This document shows positions 33,030 to 41,523 of a stretch of 49,445 nucleotides of DNA, piece after piece. How positions within the stretch are numbered: the first letter of the stretch is position 1; each line of letters begins with the position of its first letter. Location of the stretch: positions 1 to 49,445 of the forward strand of contig JAFUPX010000024.1 of the NCBI GenBank assembly GCA_017472575.1, written 5' to 3'. The translations under genes were made by a program, and so were the position numbers. The notes under the pieces were generated by a model. It made no database searches, was not told the DNA's origin, and was given only the letters and a program-made list of their open reading frames with translations. The stretch comes from Clostridia bacterium. GTDB taxonomy: Bacteria; Bacillota; Clostridia; Oscillospirales; Acutalibacteraceae.

Positions 33030-34391
33030 TTACTTTCCTACGCAGAAGCGGCGGAAAATTTCATCTGTAACCTCGTTTGTAACACGCTTTCCCGTAAGCT
33101 CTAAGAGCGCGGCGACAGCATCATCAACACAAACTCCTACTGCATCTATCGTACAGCCGCTTATCAATGCATCCTTTGCCGCTGTTACTCCGCTGAGCGC
33201 TTTTGCCGCACAGACTCTTTGCCGTTCGCTTAAGAGTACGGCAGAATCGGGGTCAAGGTTTCCGGTTCCGCAGATTTCCGCTATGGCGGCGGCTAATCGG
33301 TCATATCCGTCCCCCAGCTTTGCCGAGGTTTCAACCGTTATAAAGTCTTTAAAAGCGGAAAGGTCTGCTTTAATACTCAAATCTGATTTATTTATGATTA
33401 TTATAGTATTTAGTTCTTTGATTTTTTCGAGCAGAGCGTAATCATCGCTGTCAAGAGGGGAAGAACCGTCAAACACAGCTAAAATAAGACCTGCCGTATC
33501 AATTCTTGAGTTTGCACGCTGTACTCCCAGCTGTTCGACAGTATCGGCGGTTTCGTGAATACCTGCGGTGTCCGCAAGGCGAAGTACAATATCTCCTACG
33601 GTTACGGTATCCTCAACAACATCTCTTGTGGTTCCGGCAATATCGGTAACTATTGAGCGCTCCCAGCCGCTTAGCATATTCATAACGGTAGATTTGCCAA
33701 CATTCGGCTTTCCGACGATAGCTGTATCAATTCCCTCGCGTATTATTCTGCCTGCATCATAAGAAGCAAGCATTTGCTTTAAAGCTGTTTCAGCTTCGCA
33801 AAGCATTGCGGTAAAGCTTTCGTTGTCAAGCCCCTCGATATCCTCGTCAGGATAGTCCGAATAAGCCGAGATAGAAGCCGCCGCCGCAATAAGACTTTGC
33901 TCTATCTTTGCAATTTTTTCGCTTAAAACCCCATTGTGTGCCGCTCTCGAAAGGCGAAGCTGAGCGTCATTTTCAGCCGAGATAAGTCCCATAATACTTT
34001 CTGCTTTTGTAAGGTCAGTCTTTCCGTTTAAAAAGGCTCGCTTTGTAAACTCACCCGGAGCGGCATTTTCAGCTCCGTTTGCTAAGATAAGCCTTAATAC
34101 ATTGCGTACCATCAGTCTGCCGCCGTGTACCGAGATTTCAACAACGTCCTCGCCTGTATAGCTTTTTGGCGCTTTAAATACAAGTGCAACAGCATCGTCA
34201 AGCGTTGTTTCTCCGTCCTTTATCTCCCCGTATGCGGCTTTGTAGCCCTCAAGGTCGGCAAGTCTTTCGCCAGAAAAAGCGAAAAAAACCTTATCCGCAA
34301 TTTCTATTGCCTTTTCGCCTGATATTCTTATAACGCCTATTGAAGCCTCACCTATAGGCGAAGCAACAGCGGCGATTGTTTTCTCAGCCAT
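33030..34391 (-). CDS. mnmE: tRNA modification GTPase MnmE
   Basis: With MnmG, this protein installs the 5-carboxymethylaminomethyl group on U34 of tRNAs. The 453-aa length is standard. The N-terminal folate-binding domain starts with TIAAVASPIGEASIGVIRISG. The internal G domain has GKPNVGKST, DIAGTTRD, DTAGIHET and NKSD. The C-terminal motif is FCVGK, supplying the catalytic-region Cys. A TAGGAG ribosome site precedes ATG. Confidence 0.97.
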   Translation of the reverse strand: MAEKTIAAVASPIGEASIGVIRISGEKAIEIADKVFFAFSGERLADLEGYKAAYGEIKDGETTLDDAVALVFKAPKSYTGEDVVEISVHGGRLMVRNVLRLILANGAENAAPGEFTKRAFLNGKTDLTKAESIMGLISAENDAQLRLSRAAHNGVLSEKIAKIEQSLIAAAASISAYSDYPDEDIEGLDNESFTAMLCEAETALKQMLASYDAGRIIREGIDTAIVGKPNVGKSTVMNMLSGWERSIVTDIAGTTRDVVEDTVTVGDIVLRLADTAGIHETADTVEQLGVQRANSRIDTAGLILAVFDGSSPLDSDDYALLEKIKELNTIIIINKSDLSIKADLSAFKDFITVETSAKLGDGYDRLAAAIAEICGTGNLDPDSAVLLSERQRVCAAKALSGVTAAKDALISGCTIDAVGVCVDDAVAALLELTGKRVTNEVTDEIFRRFCVGK

Positions 34392-34511
34392 ATTCTCAAC
34401 TCCTAAAAAATAATTTTATCATAATGTTATATTTTTTTCAACCGCAGGGGTAGATTTAAGAGAAGAAATGTAGTATACTAATAAAGAACATAAAGTTCGG
34501 AGGTATAAAAA

Positions 34512-35084
34512 ATGAAAAAGAAATCTTTAATTATAATCGTTGCGGTTATTGCCGTTATAGTCGTTATCATTGCGGCTCTGGGCGGCACATACAATTCCTT
34601 TGTTTCAAAGCAGGAGGAGGTAACGGCGGCGCAGTCTGCTATTTCAACCCAGCTTCAAAGGCGGGCTGACCTTATACCTAACTTTGTAGAAACGGTTAAA
34701 GGATATTCGGATTATGAGCAGTCTACCTATACTGCTGTAACCGAGGCGCGCTCGGCTGTAAGCAAGGCTTCTTCTGTTGAAGAACAGCAGGCGGCTGATG
34801 ATGAGCTCAACCGCGCTATTTCGATTTGGGTTAATGCGGTAACCGAGGCCTATCCTGACCTTAAGGCGAACGAGCAGTATATTGCTTTGACAGATGAGCT
34901 CGCAGGAACCGAAAACCGTATTGCACAGGCGAGAAAGGATTACAATGCGGTTGCCAAGGAATACAATGTTTCAATAAAGAAAGTCCCTAAAAATATCTTA
35001 GCTTCTGTTTTTGGATTTGATGCCGCGGATTATTTTGAAGCGTCGGACTCTGCTGAAGATGTTCCGCAGGTAAGCTTTGAATGA
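34512..35084 (+). CDS. LemA-family protein
   Basis: The 190-aa membrane-anchored helical protein has a TM helix at about 4-25, then the LemA signature YNSFVSKQEEVTAAQSAIST, QLQRRADLIPNFVETVKGY and AVAKEYNVSIKKVPKNILAS. The function of LemA proteins is poorly defined; many sit beside TPM-domain genes, as here. A GGAGG ribosome site is present. Its stop overlaps the next start by 4 bp. Confidence 0.92.
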   Translation: MKKKSLIIIVAVIAVIVVIIAALGGTYNSFVSKQEEVTAAQSAISTQLQRRADLIPNFVETVKGYSDYEQSTYTAVTEARSAVSKASSVEEQQAADDELNRAISIWVNAVTEAYPDLKANEQYIALTDELAGTENRIAQARKDYNAVAKEYNVSIKKVPKNILASVFGFDAADYFEASDSAEDVPQVSFE

Positions 35085-35905
35085 TAAAGAAAATATTAAG
35101 CCTTACAGCGGTTTTACTGCTTGTAGCGGCGTTATGCGGCTGTGAGGAGCAAAGTAAATATCCTAAGCCTACAGACGAGTTTTTTGTTAATGATTATGCC
35201 GGTGTAATAAGCGACACGGATAAGAACGAAATATACTCGCGCTGTGTAGCCCTTTACGATAAAACTAAAGCGCAGACAGTGGTTGTAACGGTTGAGGATT
35301 TAAACGGCGAGGAGCCGGCGGACTATGCGCTGGGTCTTGGCAGAGAGTGGGGCGTTGGTAACGAGGAGGACAACAGCGGCATCGTTGTTCTGCTTTCAAC
35401 CGGTGACCGAGAGGTTTATATCGCAATAGGAGAGGGTCTTGAAGGCGCTCTGCCTGACAGTAAAACCGGCCGTATTCTTGACAGATACGGTATGGAATAT
35501 TTTAAAGCAGATGAATATTCCAAGGGACTTCTGAATGTTACAAAGGCTCTTATAAACGAGGTTTATATAGAGTTCGGAATAGAGGCTGAAGATGGCTATG
35601 TTCCGATTGACAGTATTCCCGAAACAGGAGTAGCTGAGTCCTACGGGGGCAAGGTTGCGGTTTCGTGGGTACTGCTTATAATAGTTGTTATACTTTATTT
35701 ACTTTTCTTCCGTAAAAAATTCGGATTTATTTTCTTCGGCGGACCGAGAGGTCCGGGCGGATTTGGCGGCTTTCACGGCGGATTCGGCGGAGGGTCTTTC
35801 AGAGGCTCAGGCGGATTTAGCTCAGGTCGCGGCGGATTTGGCGGCGGAGGATTTTCCGGAGGCGGAGGTTCCTTTGGCGGCGGAGGAGCAGGCAGAGGTT
35901 TTTAA
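35081..35905 (+). CDS. TPM-domain (YgcG-like) membrane protein
   Basis: The 274-aa protein has an N-terminal lipobox-like signal (LLLVAALCGC, Cys 21). A TPM domain follows (about 32-165; FVNDYAGVISDTDKNEIY, QTVVVTVEDLNGEEPADYA, REWGVGNEEDNSGIVVLLS). A TM helix at about 197-212 precedes a glycine-rich tail of roughly 50 residues ending GGGGAGRGF. TPM proteins are linked to membrane-protein quality control or photosystem repair in other organisms. The operon with LemA is the usual arrangement. Confidence 0.9.
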   Translation: MIKKILSLTAVLLLVAALCGCEEQSKYPKPTDEFFVNDYAGVISDTDKNEIYSRCVALYDKTKAQTVVVTVEDLNGEEPADYALGLGREWGVGNEEDNSGIVVLLSTGDREVYIAIGEGLEGALPDSKTGRILDRYGMEYFKADEYSKGLLNVTKALINEVYIEFGIEAEDGYVPIDSIPETGVAESYGGKVAVSWVLLIIVVILYLLFFRKKFGFIFFGGPRGPGGFGGFHGGFGGGSFRGSGGFSSGRGGFGGGGFSGGGGSFGGGGAGRGF

Positions 35906-35928
35906 AATTTTATTTTTTGGAGAGGTTT

Positions 35929-37023
35929 ATGCCGGATAATTTTGAGGACAAGCATTACAGCGATTATTTTAAAAAGCTTGAAAATAATATAAGCAGTGAT
36001 GTAAAAAGAAAAACAAAATCTAAGAGCGGCGTTAAGCCTTCGAGAAAATACAGGGTAATAAGAATAAGACCTGCGTTTTTAATATCTGTGGTAGCTGTTA
36101 TAACGGTTGTGGTTATCGTTGCTTGCATAGCAGGGAGGGCGGCTCCTGAAACACCCGAGACCCAAACACCCGTGGCAGAGGAAACAACCTCGGAGAAGAA
36201 AACGGTAAAGCTGCCGGTGTATGCTGAGTATACTGATGAAACAGCCGAAATAACCGACGAGAGCGACAGCAAGAATATAATTGTAATTAATACAACGGAT
36301 AATACCGTTGTTGCGGCAAGGGATGCAGAGACTCCTGTTTCTCCCGCTTCAACAACCAAGGTAATGACAATCCTCACAGCAGTTGAAAATTGTGACGATT
36401 TAAACAGCACCTTTACAATGTCCTATGAGGTTACAGACCCCCTTTATTTAAGCGAAGCTACACTTGCCGGTTTTTCGGACGGGGAAAGCGTTACGGTTAA
36501 GGATTTGCTATACGGCGCAATTTTACCGTCGGGAGCGGATGCAACGGTAGGTCTTGCAATAAAGATTGCGGGCAGTGAGGAAAATTTTGTTAAGCTGATG
36601 AATAAAAAGGTAAAGGAGCTAAACCTTAAAAATACTCATTTTTCAAACACATCAGGTCTTTACAGCGAGGAAAATTACACCTCTGCTCACGATATGGCGG
36701 TTATTTTACAGGCGGCAATAAGTAATGAGGTTTGCAAAGAGGTTCTTTCAACCTATAAATATACAACCGCCTCAACCCCTCAGCACCCCGAGGGTATAGA
36801 GCTTTCAAGCACGCTTTTCAGCTATATGTACGGCACCGAGCCTGAAACCGCCACCATTATAGGCGGCAAAACGGGCTATATTAACGAATCGGGCTATTGT
36901 ATAGCTACCTTTGGAGAAAACAATACAACTAAAAACGAATATGTTGCAGTTACATTCGGGGGAAGCAGTCTGTGGCCTGCGTTTTACGGACAAATTGAGC
37001 TTTATAAAGAATATGCAAAATAA
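35929..37023 (+). CDS. Serine-type D-Ala-D-Ala carboxypeptidase (peptidase S11)
   Basis: This penicillin-binding-protein-type DD-carboxypeptidase trims peptidoglycan. The 364-aa protein has a cytoplasmic N-terminus of about 45 residues, one TM helix (about 49-69) and a Glu/Thr-rich linker, so the enzyme domain is outside. The SxxK motif is STTK (S141-K144); the second motif is PSGADA instead of SxN; the third is GGKTG. The usual cleavable signal peptide and C-terminal amphipathic anchor are not obvious. ATG 35929 follows GGAGAGG; a TTG at 35917 overlaps that site and is rejected. It is transcribed with LemA and TPM. Confidence 0.9.
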   Translation: MPDNFEDKHYSDYFKKLENNISSDVKRKTKSKSGVKPSRKYRVIRIRPAFLISVVAVITVVVIVACIAGRAAPETPETQTPVAEETTSEKKTVKLPVYAEYTDETAEITDESDSKNIIVINTTDNTVVAARDAETPVSPASTTKVMTILTAVENCDDLNSTFTMSYEVTDPLYLSEATLAGFSDGESVTVKDLLYGAILPSGADATVGLAIKIAGSEENFVKLMNKKVKELNLKNTHFSNTSGLYSEENYTSAHDMAVILQAAISNEVCKEVLSTYKYTTASTPQHPEGIELSSTLFSYMYGTEPETATIIGGKTGYINESGYCIATFGENNTTKNEYVAVTFGGSSLWPAFYGQIELYKEYAK

Positions 37024-37073
37024 AAAAAGGTGTCTGACTTTTGAGTTGAATATCAAAAGTCAGACGCCTTTTT
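37024..37073. terminator. Bidirectional terminator
   Basis: AAAAAGGTGTCTGACTTTTG pairs with CAAAAGTCAGACGCCTTTTT (one mismatch) around a loop of about 10 nt. It separates the carboxypeptidase from the converging GH31 gene. Confidence 0.93.
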
Positions 37074-37076
37074 AAA

Positions 37077-39560
37077 TTAATCCTTAAATTCTTCTTCTGT
37101 AAGGAAAATCTGTTCCTTTAAAGCATCTATTAGTCCGCTGTATTCATATCCGTTTGCACAGGCATGGTGTATTTCGGGCATATCTATTTTATCCGTTTTG
37201 GAAAGTATTTCGGCGGTGCGTACCTTCGTTTTGGTTTCGCATTTGCACTTTTGCAGTATTTTAACACATCTGCTGTATAAATCGCCGTTATCGGTTAAAA
37301 GCTCTTTTCCGCTTATAATAAGTTTTATTTCGGAAGTGACTTTAGCGGTTACAGTTAATGTAACAGAAAAAGTATCTGCATCATACAAAGTGTTTGCTTC
37401 GTAAGCTTCACCGTCAACAAAAGCCTTAACCGAAATATCCTTATTGTAGCCTCTTAAAATAAAGCTCCAGTTTCTTTCCTGAGGAATAAGAGATAGCTCG
37501 CCTTTGGCAGGTTTCAAGGTAAATTCAGCTGTGTCGCCCCAATTAAGGCACATTTCGGTTTTAACATACTCGCCGTTTTGATAGGCGTTGCCGTCACCTG
37601 CGTCCTCATAAAGAGTAAAGCTGTTTGATGCTCCTGGGAAAATAAAAACAGCCATATCCTTACTTGGAGCAAGGGAATTTGAATTAGCCTTATGCTGATT
37701 TGTGGGTATTATCGCCCCTGCTTTTGCAAAAACAGGATAATTATCAATACTGCGGCAGCTTTTAAAGCGTTTTCCTAAATTTGATTTGTAGTGAAGACCT
37801 GTGAAGAAATCAAACCAATCACCGTCCGGCAGCCAAGTATCTGCGCTTCCCATAGCGGTTACGCTGTTATTAGGCTCTGTTATGGGCGAGACTATAAGCT
37901 CACTTCCAAACATAAACTGATTTTTAACCTCGTAAGCCGCGCTTGCTTTCGGATATGAGTAGTACATCGGCTGAACCAACGGAATTAACTCGGTGTGGTT
38001 ACGGTAATTCATAGTGTAGATATATGGAAACAGACAATGCCTTAATCTAAGCCAATCCTTGATTATGCCGCAGGTTTTATCCTCAAAGCACCACGGCTCT
38101 TTTCTTATAAATTCGTTATCACAGCTGTGAAGTCGGTTGATGGGAGAGAAAATACCCAACTGAACCCAACGGGCGGTAAGCTCATCATCGCGGTAGCCAT
38201 CCCCGTGGCCGCCGATATCGTGGCTCCACCAGCTGTAGCCTATGTTCGAGGCGGTTGCGGTGAAATAAGGCTGAAAATCTAAAGAATCCCATGTAACAAA
38301 GGTATCACCCGAAAAGCCTACGGGATAACGCTGGCTTCCGGCACCTGAAAAACGGGAGAAGAACATAGGGCGCTTGCCGTTGCGTTTTATATCGGCAATA
38401 TGCAGGTGGTTAAGCATCCAAAGCGGGTCTAAAATTTCGCGCGCGTCCTTTAAATTACCGTCCTTATTTTCCTCATGTATCCACCAATAGGAGGTTCCCT
38501 GTTGCCAATCCATCCACCAGAAGTTAACACCGTCCTCCTCATACGGGTGGTGCAGAACATCGAAATAATTTTCCATAAAGTCGGGGGAGAGTATATCAAA
38601 CGGTATTCTTTCTCCGCTCTCGGGGTCAACTCCGCATTTCTCCGCCATCTCCTTATACATTTCCTCGTGGCGGCACACTCCGGACGCGGGGTGAAGATTC
38701 AGAGAGGTTTTAAGATTATGTTCTTTTAAGAATTTTAAAAATCCCTTGTAATCGGGGAAAAGCTCCTTGTTCCAGGTATATCCTGTCCAGCCGGAGGTGT
38801 GTTGGGAGTCCTTGTCCTTTAATTCCTCAGGAATTTCTGTTATATGCCAATCCATATCAACAACGCTTACGGAGAATGGGATATCCTCCCTTTCAAACCT
38901 TTTAATAAGCTCCTCGTATTCGTCCTGAGTATATTTATGGTATCTGCTCCACCAGTTTCCGAGCGCGTAATCGGGCAGCATAGGAGGAGCGCCTGTGAGG
39001 CGGTAGAAATCCTTTACTGCTCCTAAATAATCAAAGCCGTAGCCAAAGAAATAAAGGTCAGCCGTATTTTCGGTTCTAACTTCAACCCAGCCGTTTTCAT
39101 TTAACAGCATAGAATTACTGTCATCAATAACCGAAAAACCGTTGCGCGAGCATACGCCTCTGCCCAATTTAATGGCACCGTTTGCTTCGTCAAGTGTTCT
39201 GGCTGTACCGCCTAAATCCTCAAAAGCTTCTCCGAAATTCCAGCTTGAGGCAGGCTCGGTTTTTAATTTTATACTGAGTGTATCCGCTCTGAAAGGTGAG
39301 TTTTCTTTATAGGAAAGCAATAAATTTTCAGTTTCAATTTTTAAAATGCCGTCCGATATTGTTTTGTTAAAGGAAGCTTTCGGAAAATCTCTGAAAAATA
39401 TGGTTTGGCTTGCCCTATCTTCAAAAATACCGTTTGCTGAATATTCCATTCTTATAAGCGACGGTGTTAAAACCGTAAATCGGAAATTTTCACCCGAAAC
39501 GGTGTTTTCACTCAGCGCAATGGGTCTTGTTTCGTAAATAAATCTTCTACTGTTTTTCAT
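37077..39560 (-). CDS. GH31 glycoside hydrolase (alpha-glucosidase/xylosidase type)
   Basis: The 827-aa retaining alpha-glycosidase has an N-terminal beta domain (1-180) and a TIM barrel with SVVDMDWHITEIP near 231. The nucleophile Asp is in FWWMDWQQG (D351) and the likely acid/base Asp is in GFSGDTF (D419). RYPVGF, SWWSHDIGGH and the C-terminal beta domains with a DUF5110-like region complete it. No signal peptide is seen, so it is probably cytoplasmic. Specificity (glucose, xylose or another sugar) cannot be fixed. It is divergent from the AraC regulator gene, sharing a promoter region. Confidence 0.93.
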   Translation of the reverse strand: MKNSRRFIYETRPIALSENTVSGENFRFTVLTPSLIRMEYSANGIFEDRASQTIFFRDFPKASFNKTISDGILKIETENLLLSYKENSPFRADTLSIKLKTEPASSWNFGEAFEDLGGTARTLDEANGAIKLGRGVCSRNGFSVIDDSNSMLLNENGWVEVRTENTADLYFFGYGFDYLGAVKDFYRLTGAPPMLPDYALGNWWSRYHKYTQDEYEELIKRFEREDIPFSVSVVDMDWHITEIPEELKDKDSQHTSGWTGYTWNKELFPDYKGFLKFLKEHNLKTSLNLHPASGVCRHEEMYKEMAEKCGVDPESGERIPFDILSPDFMENYFDVLHHPYEEDGVNFWWMDWQQGTSYWWIHEENKDGNLKDAREILDPLWMLNHLHIADIKRNGKRPMFFSRFSGAGSQRYPVGFSGDTFVTWDSLDFQPYFTATASNIGYSWWSHDIGGHGDGYRDDELTARWVQLGIFSPINRLHSCDNEFIRKEPWCFEDKTCGIIKDWLRLRHCLFPYIYTMNYRNHTELIPLVQPMYYSYPKASAAYEVKNQFMFGSELIVSPITEPNNSVTAMGSADTWLPDGDWFDFFTGLHYKSNLGKRFKSCRSIDNYPVFAKAGAIIPTNQHKANSNSLAPSKDMAVFIFPGASNSFTLYEDAGDGNAYQNGEYVKTEMCLNWGDTAEFTLKPAKGELSLIPQERNWSFILRGYNKDISVKAFVDGEAYEANTLYDADTFSVTLTVTAKVTSEIKLIISGKELLTDNGDLYSRCVKILQKCKCETKTKVRTAEILSKTDKIDMPEIHHACANGYEYSGLIDALKEQIFLTEEEFKD

Positions 39561-39576
39561 TTTTTACACGCTCCTC

Positions 39577-39605
39577 TTGACAATTGTGTATAATTATATT
39601 ATATT
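39577..39605 (+). promoter_or_regulatory. Promoter toward the cupin-AraC gene; overlapping divergent promoter for GH31
   Basis: On the plus strand TTGACA (39577-39582), 17 bp and TATATT (39600-39605). The minus strand across the same AT-rich stretch has TTGGAA, 16 bp and TATAAT. The two genes may be co-regulated from this 114-bp gap. Confidence 0.6.
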
Positions 39606-39674
39606 AACTTAAAATTCCAAAAACTAACACTATTTTAACGATAAATTACACTATTTTACGAAAGAGGGGCTTTT

Positions 39675-40526
39675 ATGCCGGATTACAGAGAAAAAGCAAC
39701 AAGAGGTACTCCCGATTTTCCTTTTGCATATTACAAAATGCGTCGGGGCGAAGGTTTTTCCAATATGGTAAATCTTCATTGGCACACGGAAATTGAAATG
39801 ATTTATATATTAAACGGTGAAGCCGCGGTTAATGTTTCGGAGGAAAGGCATGTTTTGAAGGCAGGAGATATATTTTTTATAAATCCTGAGGAGCTTCATA
39901 TAATAAAGCCGCAAACCTTACCGTTAAGCTATGAGGTTGCGGTGTTTTCTCCCGAGTTACTTGAATTTAAAGAGGGGCATTTTTTCGAAAAGGAATTTAT
40001 TACTCCCTTACAAAACGGCGATTTACATTTTCCGAGGATGATAGACGCCGGACATCCGCTGTATGAAAAAGTACAGCCTATAATTGAAAGGCTGTTTAAA
40101 TATGATATTAATTCAAAGCCGCTTATTCTTGCTGATTTAACGGCTGTTTTCTGTATTTTTGCCGAGAGCGGAGCAATGGTGAATTTCGATAATAAAACGG
40201 TTAAAAAGCATTCGGGTGATATAAAGCTATGTATAAGCTATATGAAGGAGCATTACACGGAAAAAATAACCCTTCAAGATTTGGCAGGGCTTGTACATAT
40301 GTCTGAAAACTATTTTTGCAGTTATTTTAAAGCATATACGGGCGTTACACCATTTACACAGCTTAACAATATAAGAATAAAAAAAGCCGCCGCCCTACTT
40401 TTAAAGAGCGACGACTCTGTATTGAATATTGCAGAAAGCTGCGGCTTTGAAAATGTAAGCTTTTTTATCCGCAAGTTTAAGGAAATTATGGGCTGTACAC
40501 CTAAATCATACCGTAAAATCACCTGA
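39675..40526 (+). CDS. AraC-family regulator with cupin sensor domain
   Basis: The 283-aa protein has an N-terminal cupin (about 30-100; LHWHTEIEMIYILNGEAAVN, GDIFFINPEELH). Two C-terminal AraC helix-turn-helix motifs follow (ITLQDLAGLVHMSENYFCSYFKAYTG; ESCGFENVSFFIRKFKEIMGCTPKSYR). It is probably a sugar-responsive activator of GH31 and/or the downstream catabolic operon. An AGAGGGG ribosome site is present. Its last 21 bp overlap the 3' end of the convergent AraC gene. Confidence 0.92.
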   Translation: MPDYREKATRGTPDFPFAYYKMRRGEGFSNMVNLHWHTEIEMIYILNGEAAVNVSEERHVLKAGDIFFINPEELHIIKPQTLPLSYEVAVFSPELLEFKEGHFFEKEFITPLQNGDLHFPRMIDAGHPLYEKVQPIIERLFKYDINSKPLILADLTAVFCIFAESGAMVNFDNKTVKKHSGDIKLCISYMKEHYTEKITLQDLAGLVHMSENYFCSYFKAYTGVTPFTQLNNIRIKKAAALLLKSDDSVLNIAESCGFENVSFFIRKFKEIMGCTPKSYRKIT

Positions 40527-41381
40527 AAGCCTGTATTCGCTCGGGGTCATTCCGGTTATTTTTTTAAAGGTTTTGTTGAAATTAGCGGTATTGTTAAAGC
40601 CGCATTTAACGGCAACATCAAGCATATTATCGGTTGAACCCTCGCTTAAAAGCAGATTTATTGCCATATCTATCCGTTTTGAAGCAATATACTGCCAAAG
40701 GGTTATATTGCTTACTTTTTTGAACAGTGAAGAAAAATAGTTGGGACTTAAATTTGCAACATCCGCAATCTGCTCGAGGGTAAGCTCTTCACTTATATGA
40801 TTATCTATATATGTAACGGCTTTTCTTATGCTTTTAAGATGACTTCGGCTAAGAGAGAGACTTTCTTCCGTATAACCGAAATTTCTTATAAGCTCAACAA
40901 GAATCATATCAAGATAGGTTTTAATCATCAAGGGATATTCTTCCTTTTTGCTTTCGAATTCCCCCTTAATAGAGGTTAAAAGTTTAGCCAGATTACCTGC
41001 ATTTTCTTTTTTTATACAGTTTTCAAAGTTAGGATTATGGCTAAAGCAAAAATTAATATGCTTTTCGCTTAAAATTTCGGACGAGCCGCTCCAAAGGTAT
41101 CTCGGCTCAAAATGCAGGTTTATCATTTTCAGCTCACCTTCGGTTACATCTGTTATACAATGCATCTCGTTGCTTGCAAAAACAAGCACATCTCCCGCAC
41201 TTATTATATATTCCTTATCACCTGTTGTATAAACAGCTTTGCCCTGCTTTATAAGGGTTATTTCAAATTGCAGGTGGTTGTGCCTGTAGAAAGTTCTTTT
41301 CCCCTCAGGAACATATACATGCCACATTTTAAGCAAAGTATCTCCTGATGAGGAGCAGATTTTTCCAATGTCTCTTATCAA
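40506..41381 (-). CDS. AraC-family regulator with cupin sensor domain
   Basis: The 291-aa protein has an N-terminal cupin (FYRHNHLQFEITLIKQGKAV, GDVLVFASNEMHCI). The C-terminal AraC HTH pair is ELTLEQIADVANLSPNYFSSLFKKV and VAVKCGFNNTANFNKTFKKITGMTPSEYR. The start is TTG at 41381 with only a weak upstream purine run. It is divergent from the enolase-superfamily gene (142-bp gap), so it probably regulates that catabolic operon. Confidence 0.9.
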   Translation of the reverse strand: MIRDIGKICSSSGDTLLKMWHVYVPEGKRTFYRHNHLQFEITLIKQGKAVYTTGDKEYIISAGDVLVFASNEMHCITDVTEGELKMINLHFEPRYLWSGSSEILSEKHINFCFSHNPNFENCIKKENAGNLAKLLTSIKGEFESKKEEYPLMIKTYLDMILVELIRNFGYTEESLSLSRSHLKSIRKAVTYIDNHISEELTLEQIADVANLSPNYFSSLFKKVSNITLWQYIASKRIDMAINLLLSEGSTDNMLDVAVKCGFNNTANFNKTFKKITGMTPSEYRLSGDFTV

Positions 41382-41431
41382 GTGAAAAACCTACTTTCGT
41401 AATAAAGTTTGCAAATACAGTAATATATTTG

Positions 41432-41459
41432 TTGAAGAAAAACGCTGTAATATTAAAAT
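41432..41459 (+). promoter_or_regulatory. Likely promoter of the sugar-acid operon
   Basis: TTGAAG (41432-41437), a 16-bp spacer and TAAAAT (41454-41459) are followed by a leader of about 60 nt and a GGAGG ribosome site. Confidence 0.5.
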
Positions 41460-41523
41460 ATAAGTAGATTGTAAACGCAAAAGCGGTAAATGTCAATCGT
41501 AAAAAATATTCGGAGGAAATAAA

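Noticed and set aside
35929-37023. Inactive carboxypeptidase because the SxN motif reads SGA
   Set aside because: SxxK and KTG are intact, and SGAD-type variants occur, as far as I recall, in Firmicutes members of this family, so loss of activity should not be claimed.
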